Virus record (IMG/VR): IMGVR_UViG_3300013131_000217
Coordinates: 1-26,353 of that record
Strand: one strand, 5' to 3'
DNA from: a virus
DNA: 26,353 nucleotides
Under the pieces are notes generated by a model. It saw only the letters and a program-made list of their open reading frames with translations, did no database searches and had not been told where the DNA came from. Positions within the stretch are counted from its first letter, which is position 1. Each line of letters starts with the position of its first letter. The position numbers were made by a program, and so were the translations under genes. Positions 21,171 to 26,353 of the stretch are shown here, piece after piece.

Positions 21171-23803
21171 AGATAATTGAAATAGTAACTTTAGGACCGC
21201 AAGGTATTCCAGGTACTTCTGGAACGTCAATATTTACAGAAGTATCTCCTGGGGTATATTCAGCGTCAGGTTCTATACAAGTGTCTGGATCATTTATTGT
21301 ATCCGGGTCATCTACATTTATTAATATAGGCCCTACTATTTTATCTGGGTCTGTATTTGTGCGTGACAGCGTTACTGCAAACGCATTTACCGGTTCATTT
21401 TCCGGTTCATTTTTCGGAAACGGATCAGGGTTGACAAACATCAACGCTTCGTCAGTAGTTGGATTGAATTTGTCTCAAATTTCTTCCGGATCTATTTCAG
21501 CTTCTATATCGCCAAATTCTGAGTTGTTAGTTAACGCTCCAGTAACTGCTACGTCATTTACAGGCTCGTTATTTGGAACTGCTTCTTGGGCACAATACAG
21601 CTTAACAGCATCTTACGCTCTTAATTCACCGACAATTGATTCGTCTTCGTTTGTAACAAACTCTCAAACATCTAGTTTTGCTATTACCGGTTCAAATTCA
21701 TTTATTGGAGACCAATCCATACTTGGAAATTTAGATGTTCAAGGCAATTTAACTGCACGTCAATACATTTTATCGTCATCTGTAATTTACATAACAGCTT
21801 CATTTAGCAGCGGAAGCACTGTATTTGGAAACAGTTTAGATGACACACATCAATTCACAGGATCACTTAATATTACAGGCTCTGCAGTATTAAATAATTT
21901 TTCGTTGGTAACTGCTGATCAAACCGGATCGTTTGTATTAAATAGCGTTACTTCATCAATGCTTTCTCCGTATGTTTCAACGTCAGTAACGTCTTCAATG
22001 TTGAGTCCTTACTTGTTAAACATGCTGACATCAAGTTTTGTAGTAAACTCTCAAACTTCAAGTTTTGTAACAAATTCCGTAACAGCTTCAATGTTGAGTC
22101 CTTACGTGTTAACGTCACTGACTTCATCAATGACTGTACTGTCGAGTAGTTTTGCTGTAACGTCTTCATACATAAACCCAACATTTATATCAGCATCAGC
22201 AGCAGCTTCTGGATTTGGCTCCGGCGGTGGTGGAAATACATTTCCATTTACCGGAGCAGCAATCATTACCGGATCGCTTTCTGTTACTGGCTCTTTTTCT
22301 GTTACAGATTCTGATGCTGTAATTAATTCTATTACAGTTGGACGCGGCTCGTCAAATATCGTCTCAAATACTGCAGTAGGAAATCAATCTTTACTTCAAA
22401 ACACTACCGGATATCAAAACACTGCAGTAGGTTATCGATCTTTAGTTCAAAATACTACCGGATATCAAAACACTGCTCTAGGTTATCGATCTTTACTATA
22501 CAACACTACCGGATATTTGAATACTGCTCTAGGTTATACATCTTTACTTCAAAATACTACCGGATATCAAAACACTGCTCTAGGAGCTGGATCTTTACGA
22601 GATACCACTACCGGATATCAAAACACTGCAGTAGGTCTTGCATCTTTACTTTCAAACACTACCGGATATCAAAACACTGCAGTAGGATTTGCATCTTTAC
22701 AGAACAACACTACCGGATATCAAAACACTGCTCTAGGAGCTGCATCTTTACGAAATAACACTATTGGAAATTTTAATACTGGAGTAGGAATTGGCGCTTT
22801 AGGAACCAATACTACCACCGGTGGAAATACTGCTATTGGAGCTGCAGCTTTATATGCAAATACTGCTAATTATCCTAATACTGCGATAGGAGCATTTTCT
22901 TTACGATACAACACTACCGGATACAAAAACACTGCAGTAGGATTTAAATCTTTATATGCAAACACTTACGGCAATTACAATGTAGCAGTAGGACATTACT
23001 CTTTACTTTCAAATACTACCGGAAATCGAAACACTGCTCTAGGGACAAAGGCAATGTTTAATAATACTACCGGGAATTACAATACTGCAGTAGGCCGTCA
23101 ATCTTTACAATACAATACTACCGGGTACAGAAACACTGCAGTAGGAAATGAATCTTTAGCCTCGAATGATACCGGTCATACCAATACTGCAATTGGATAC
23201 GCTTCTTTACAATTAAATACTACCGGATATCAAAACACTGCAGTAGGAAATGTATCCTTAAAAAATAATACTACTGGAGTTCGAAATACTTCAATAGGTT
23301 TTAATACTTTATATTACAATACTATAGGATATAATAACACTGCAGTAGGTAATTCAGCTTTGAGATTTAACGTTTCCGGATCTAGTAACACTGCAGTTGG
23401 AAATTCGGCTTTAATAAGCAATACCGACGGCGACCTAAATATTGCAATTGGGGCCGCCGCTTTATCAAACAATACTACCGGGAAGAGAAATGTTGCTTTA
23501 GGAAATTTAACATTGAATTCGAACACTGATGGTAGAAGTAATACTGCAGTAGGATATAGATCGTTATTTAATAATAACCAAGCAAAATATAATTCCGCCT
23601 TAGGTGCTGGTACTGATTCATCTGACTATAATGGTTGTTTAATTTTAGGCTTCGGCGCCGTAGCTACGGCTAATTATCAGTTTGCATTAGGATCTTCAGC
23701 AACTCCACTCGGGCCGATCGCAACTGAAGCGTTATACTCTAATCGAACTTTAGAAATCAATTTAAACGGAAATTTATATAAAATATTGTTATACAAACCT
23801 TAA
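21167..23803 (+). CDS. Long tail fibre with 24 tandem 17-residue NTAVG repeats
   Basis: 878 residues. N-terminus MKIIEIVTLGPQGIPGTSGTS has a short collagen-like start like that of the fibre at 24915. Residues 30-400 are Ser/Thr/Gly-rich strands (TGSFSGSFFG, SLFGTASWA) with a threefold TSSMLSPY repeat (about 262-330). Bases 22367-23590 encode 24 tandem 17-residue units, consensus NTAVGxxSLxxNTTGYQ, likely a trimeric beta-roll shaft. The C-terminal cap (CLILGFGAVATANYQFALGSSATPLGP... NGNLYKILLYKP) is a typical fibre end. The probable role is host adhesion. The repeat DNA in units 1-7 is nearly identical, so copy number may vary. Confidence 0.88.
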   Translation: MKIIEIVTLGPQGIPGTSGTSIFTEVSPGVYSASGSIQVSGSFIVSGSSTFINIGPTILSGSVFVRDSVTANAFTGSFSGSFFGNGSGLTNINASSVVGLNLSQISSGSISASISPNSELLVNAPVTATSFTGSLFGTASWAQYSLTASYALNSPTIDSSSFVTNSQTSSFAITGSNSFIGDQSILGNLDVQGNLTARQYILSSSVIYITASFSSGSTVFGNSLDDTHQFTGSLNITGSAVLNNFSLVTADQTGSFVLNSVTSSMLSPYVSTSVTSSMLSPYLLNMLTSSFVVNSQTSSFVTNSVTASMLSPYVLTSLTSSMTVLSSSFAVTSSYINPTFISASAAASGFGSGGGGNTFPFTGAAIITGSLSVTGSFSVTDSDAVINSITVGRGSSNIVSNTAVGNQSLLQNTTGYQNTAVGYRSLVQNTTGYQNTALGYRSLLYNTTGYLNTALGYTSLLQNTTGYQNTALGAGSLRDTTTGYQNTAVGLASLLSNTTGYQNTAVGFASLQNNTTGYQNTALGAASLRNNTIGNFNTGVGIGALGTNTTTGGNTAIGAAALYANTANYPNTAIGAFSLRYNTTGYKNTAVGFKSLYANTYGNYNVAVGHYSLLSNTTGNRNTALGTKAMFNNTTGNYNTAVGRQSLQYNTTGYRNTAVGNESLASNDTGHTNTAIGYASLQLNTTGYQNTAVGNVSLKNNTTGVRNTSIGFNTLYYNTIGYNNTAVGNSALRFNVSGSSNTAVGNSALISNTDGDLNIAIGAAALSNNTTGKRNVALGNLTLNSNTDGRSNTAVGYRSLFNNNQAKYNSALGAGTDSSDYNGCLILGFGAVATANYQFALGSSATPLGPIATEALYSNRTLEINLNGNLYKILLYKP
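22164..22224 (+). repeat. 61-bp perfect direct repeat, copy 1 (fibre at 21167)
   Basis: Identical to 25666-25726 in the last fibre gene, in the same reading frame (SYINPTFISASAAASGFGSG). It lies just before the sequence where the two fibres become unrelated. Confidence 0.9.
22367..23590 (+). repeat. 24 tandem 51-bp repeats (17 aa, NTAVG...NTTGY)
   Basis: All 24 units are exactly 17 codons with no insertion or deletion. Units 1-7, 15 and 17 share nearly the same DNA around 'actaccggata', while later units diverge at DNA level but keep Asn-Thr-(A/G)-(V/L/I)-G. A degenerate 25th unit starts at 23591. Confidence 0.92.
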
Positions 23804-23808
23804 AAGTT

Positions 23809-24627
23809 ATGGTAAAAAAAGTTTTCTTCAACGCATCACTGCCCAGGGCAGGTTCAACACTTCTACAAAATGTATTAATGCAAAATCCGGAAATTTACTC
23901 AACACCTACATCCGGAGTGATAGAATTTCTATTAAATGCTCGTACGGTATATTCTGTCGGTGACGCTTTCAAGGCTCAAGACGCAAAAGAAATGGAAAAA
24001 GGATTTCATGGATTTTGCCGAGAAGGATTGTATGGATTTTTCAGTTCAATAACAGATCGTCCATATGTAATTGATAAAAGCAGAGGCTGGTTAGGTAATT
24101 ACCGATTTGCAAATTTCATAGAACCAAATCCGAAAATTATTGTAATGGTTCGAGATTTGCGAGCTATATTCGCTTCAATGGAAAAGAATTTTCGTAAAAA
24201 TCCGCATAAAGACCCGCAAATCGTTAACGGTGTAGAACTTAAAAACGTTTCAACTGACTCGAGATTAATGCACTTTTCAGTAGCTCCTCCAATAGGACCT
24301 TCTATTGAATGGTTGTATGAAGTAATACATCAAGGCGTGGATCAAAACATTTTATTTATTCGATTTGAAGATTTTACTTCTAATCCAGATTTAGAAATTC
24401 AACGAGTTTATAATTATTTGGAAATACCCTATTATAAACATGATTTTGAAAATATCGAGCAACTCACCAATGAAAATGATGTAATACATGGAATTTTCGG
24501 AGACCATCAAATTCACAATAAAATTACAAAAATGCCTGAAGATTTTATTAATATATTAGGGTATCATAACTGTGACAAATTAAAACAACATTACAACTGG
24601 TATTTTAAAAAATTTAATTATCTATAA
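23809..24627 (+). CDS. Sulfotransferase-family protein
   Basis: 272 residues. PAPS-dependent sulfotransferase signatures: SLPRAGSTLLQNVL (10-23) is the 5'-phosphosulfate loop, and IIVMVRDLRAIFAS (110-123) is the 3'-phosphate-binding site with R115 and S123 at the family spacing. YVIDKSRGWLG (86-96) and ILFIRFEDFTSNP (about 182-194) are further conserved stretches. The reaction would be sulfate transfer from PAPS to a hydroxyl or amine; the acceptor is unknown. Position between two fibre genes suggests modification of a fibre or of host surface glycans (inference). The start follows CCTTAAAAGTT-ATG, five bases after the fibre stop. Confidence 0.85.
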   Translation: MVKKVFFNASLPRAGSTLLQNVLMQNPEIYSTPTSGVIEFLLNARTVYSVGDAFKAQDAKEMEKGFHGFCREGLYGFFSSITDRPYVIDKSRGWLGNYRFANFIEPNPKIIVMVRDLRAIFASMEKNFRKNPHKDPQIVNGVELKNVSTDSRLMHFSVAPPIGPSIEWLYEVIHQGVDQNILFIRFEDFTSNPDLEIQRVYNYLEIPYYKHDFENIEQLTNENDVIHGIFGDHQIHNKITKMPEDFINILGYHNCDKLKQHYNWYFKKFNYL

Positions 24628-24630
24628 AAC

Positions 24631-24885
24631 ATGAACACTATCTTAGAAGAAAGAACACCAGAGCAAGTTCAACAATCAATTTCTGCTGCGTTTGATTCAG
24701 TTAATTTAATCAATCAAATTATTTTGCAAGCAGCGACAGAGCGAACGAAAAAAATAGTGACTCGTAACGAATCACATTTATCGTTGATGTTAACTAAAGA
24801 TTGGTTTGCTGAAGGACTTACGCCTACACAAAAAACAGACATCGAAGCCTGCATTGCAGCTGCTAAAGCGTATGTAGCTCAATAA
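24631..24885 (+). CDS. Small conserved protein between fibre genes
   Basis: 84 residues, helical. RNESHLSLMLTKDWFAEGLTPTQKTDIEACI (50-80) is a phrase I have met in small phage proteins next to tail fibres; no function is known. It starts three bases after the sulfotransferase stop. It ends just before a perfect 20-base palindrome. Confidence 0.65.
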   Translation: MNTILEERTPEQVQQSISAAFDSVNLINQIILQAATERTKKIVTRNESHLSLMLTKDWFAEGLTPTQKTDIEACIAAAKAYVAQ

Positions 24886-24886
24886 T

Positions 24887-24909
24887 AATATCGAACGTTC
24901 GATATTTAT
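24887..24909 (+). promoter_or_regulatory. 20-bp perfect palindrome overlapping ATATTTAT
   Basis: AATATCGAACGTTCGATATT (24887-24906) is its own reverse complement; ATATTTAT occupies 24902-24909, 13 bases before ATG 24915. It could be an operator, a loop-less terminator, or a recombination site between fibre genes. The palindrome is exact, its role is unknown. Confidence 0.55.
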
Positions 24910-24914
24910 TATAA

Positions 24915-26353
24915 ATGAGTGTAAATAATACAGTTAACGATCAATCTACATTCAATTACATAACAATTGTCAATCCTGACAGTTGCCGAGAAACGGTTGA
25001 AGTATCACAACCTTTAGTAAATGTAATTGAAGTAGCTACTGTAGGCCCTGCAGGTGCCACTGGCGTAGCTGGACCGATTGGAAGTTCGCAACCATTTTCA
25101 AATGTCAATAGTAGCGTATGGGCTACAACATCATCAATTCAAATAACCGGGTCGTTAACTGTATCCGGTTCATCTACATTTACCAATATTGGATTAGCTG
25201 TATTTACAGGATCTGTTGTAGTAAATGGATATTCTGTAATTACTTCAAACGACACCGGATCGTTTTTAGTTTCTAACTCATTTAACAGTTTTTCATCTTC
25301 ATACTACACCGACAGCGGGTCTGTATCAAATCGATTAACTAATTTAGAACTGTTTAGTAGCTCGCTAGACTCTACATTTGCTACAGACTCGCAATTAAAT
25401 TCAGCTACTGCTAGCTTAAGCAGTTCAATATCCAACTTAAATGCAAGTTTTCACACATTTAGTGGTTCATATAATACAGGCTCATTTACTGGCTCTTTTA
25501 CAGGCGATGGTTCGCAATTAACTGGAATTGTAAGTAGTAAATGGTCTGGAAGTAATCCAATCACTCGAGCAAGTGATGTAGAAATAACTGGTAGTTTAAC
25601 AGTAACTCAAGGAATTACGGGATCGTTATTTGGAACTGCTTCTTTAGCTATCAATGCTGCAACAGCTTCATACATAAACCCAACATTTATATCAGCATCA
25701 GCAGCAGCTTCTGGATTTGGCTCCGGTGGTAGTAGTGGAATTACTATTGGTACAACTACTATTACAGGAGGAACGTCAGGTCGTATTCCATTTAATAATA
25801 GTGGTGTGTATGGTGAAAGTGGTGAGTTGACATTTAATAATGTTACCGCTTATGTTTTGAGTGGCAACACTTTGGCAATTGGAAGAGGAGCATCTGGGTT
25901 ACAAGCACCACTTGCAGCAAGGATTTCAAACCTTGCGGCAGCACATACTTTAGCAATTTCAGGTAATGGAATTATGAATTGCGGTAATATTGGATTTTGG
26001 GACGACAACTTGGTTACGCAACGAGATATGAGTTTAAGCTATCTTAGCAACCTATACATCAACAACTTCTTTACAAATCGGGCAATATTCACTACAACTA
26101 CGCTGCAATTATTAACTTTAAATTTGTCGGTATTAAATTCAGGTACCGCAACGGCAAAAATACATATTGGAGCCGGGAGTGCCTTTGCAAATACTGCACC
26201 TTTAAAATTCACTTCAGGTTCAAACTTAACCACTCCTGAGAATGGAGCGATGGAATACAACGGAACTAACCTTTTCTTCACGCGAACTGGTGCAGTTCGT
26301 GAAAATGTCCTAACTACACCTACGGTTCATACCGTATCACCTACATCTCCAAA
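24915..26353 (+). CDS. Tail-fibre protein, 5' part (runs off the window)
   Basis: The frame is open from ATG 24915 to the window end, 479 residues seen. N-terminus MSVNNTVNDQSTFNYITIVN leads into VNVIEVATVGPAGATGVAGP (36-55), parallel to the collagen-like start of the fibre at 21167. The proximal part has TGSLTVSGSSTFTNIG, SFTGSFTGDGSQLTGI and SLFGTASLA, shared in style and partly in DNA with that fibre. After the 61-bp repeat the sequence changes to GGTSGRIPFNNSGVYGESGELTFN and later HIGAGSAFANTAPLKFTSGSNL and TTPENGAMEYNGTNLFFTRT, common distal modules of phage fibres. Codon use shifts there towards GGT, AGT and TTG. Probably an alternative receptor-binding fibre. Confidence 0.85.
   Translation, partial: MSVNNTVNDQSTFNYITIVNPDSCRETVEVSQPLVNVIEVATVGPAGATGVAGPIGSSQPFSNVNSSVWATTSSIQITGSLTVSGSSTFTNIGLAVFTGSVVVNGYSVITSNDTGSFLVSNSFNSFSSSYYTDSGSVSNRLTNLELFSSSLDSTFATDSQLNSATASLSSSISNLNASFHTFSGSYNTGSFTGSFTGDGSQLTGIVSSKWSGSNPITRASDVEITGSLTVTQGITGSLFGTASLAINAATASYINPTFISASAAASGFGSGGSSGITIGTTTITGGTSGRIPFNNSGVYGESGELTFNNVTAYVLSGNTLAIGRGASGLQAPLAARISNLAAAHTLAISGNGIMNCGNIGFWDDNLVTQRDMSLSYLSNLYINNFFTNRAIFTTTTLQLLTLNLSVLNSGTATAKIHIGAGSAFANTAPLKFTSGSNLTTPENGAMEYNGTNLFFTRTGAVRENVLTTPTVHTVSPTSP
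25666..25726 (+). repeat. 61-bp perfect direct repeat, copy 2 (last fibre)
   Basis: Identical to 22164-22224. A further 22-base identity precedes it (tcgttatttggaactgcttctt at 25623-25644, also around 21566-21587), so shared blocks are spread through both fibre genes. Confidence 0.9.

Noticed and set aside
21163-21444. Minus-strand reading frames opposite the fibre, portal, capsid and other genes
   Set aside because: All are shadows of strongly supported plus-strand genes, lack domain content, and the whole window is transcribed in one direction.
22367-23590. CRISPR-like array from regularly spaced repeats
   Set aside because: The 51-bp period is fully coding in one frame with 17-residue protein repeats; there are no unique spacers between constant repeats.
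24915-24917. Canonical T4 late promoter TATAAATA on the coding strand upstream of the last fibre
   Set aside because: The TATAAAT there runs into the ATG itself and is not present in this form at the other boxes; the conserved element is ATATTTAT.

Overview
The window is one contiguous, all-plus-strand block of a tailed-phage genome of the T4-like (contractile-tail myovirus) type. The diagnosis rests on a recognisable head and packaging series in T4 order: large terminase (gp17-like), portal (gp20-like), prohead protease (gp21-like), scaffold (gp22-like) and major capsid protein (gp23-like), followed by phoH. It is A+T-rich and almost devoid of Shine-Dalgarno sequences. Start codons sit behind A-rich leaders, often AAAAGTT-ATG, which is the habit of Bacteroidetes and their phages. 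A Bacteroidetes host in an aquatic setting is therefore my best guess, but it is inference.

Layout. 1-569: 3' end of a tail-fibre gene built of 14-residue HAEG repeats. 584-2512: a fusion of a nucleotidylyltransferase (NMNAT-like) with an ATP-grasping ligase-type domain. 2538-5652: five small or medium genes (zinc ribbon, cationic C-terminal module, ParB/Srx-like, Cys-rich, small hydrophobic). 5690-8719: the large terminase, broken into two genes by a naturally split intein with a free-standing Vsr-like homing endonuclease gene between the halves. 8771-11239: portal protein with an in-frame 206-residue intein. 11291-15733: conserved head-module proteins including the gp21-like protease and a two-helix membrane protein. 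15734-15888: structured intergenic leader with three hairpins. 15889-18467: scaffold and major capsid protein, closed by a strong terminator. 18576-20760: small conserved gene, PhoH ATPase, HAD phosphatase, GH19 endolysin. 20784-26353: tail-fibre region with two long fibre genes separated by a sulfotransferase and a small conserved gene; the last fibre runs off the window.

How the parts work together. TerL and portal form the DNA-packaging motor, and both need protein splicing before they can function. Scaffold, protease and capsid build the prohead. Several neighbouring proteins start with a short leader ending in (L/I)-x-E just before a small residue, the type of site that T4 prohead proteases cut and that targets T4 internal proteins into the capsid. 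I propose they are co-packaged virion proteins. Nine copies of ATATTTAT, each just upstream of a gene and several preceded by a hairpin, look like the late-promoter/terminator punctuation of this phage.

The most striking items are the fractured terminase (an atypical split intein with a very short N-half plus endonuclease), a second intein in the adjacent portal gene, the nucleotidylyltransferase-ligase fusion, the ATATTTAT punctuation, the candidate capsid-targeting leaders, and signs of modular exchange between fibre genes (a 61-bp perfect repeat). T4 gp18 and gp19 (sheath and tube), which often lie between terminase and portal, are absent from that position.
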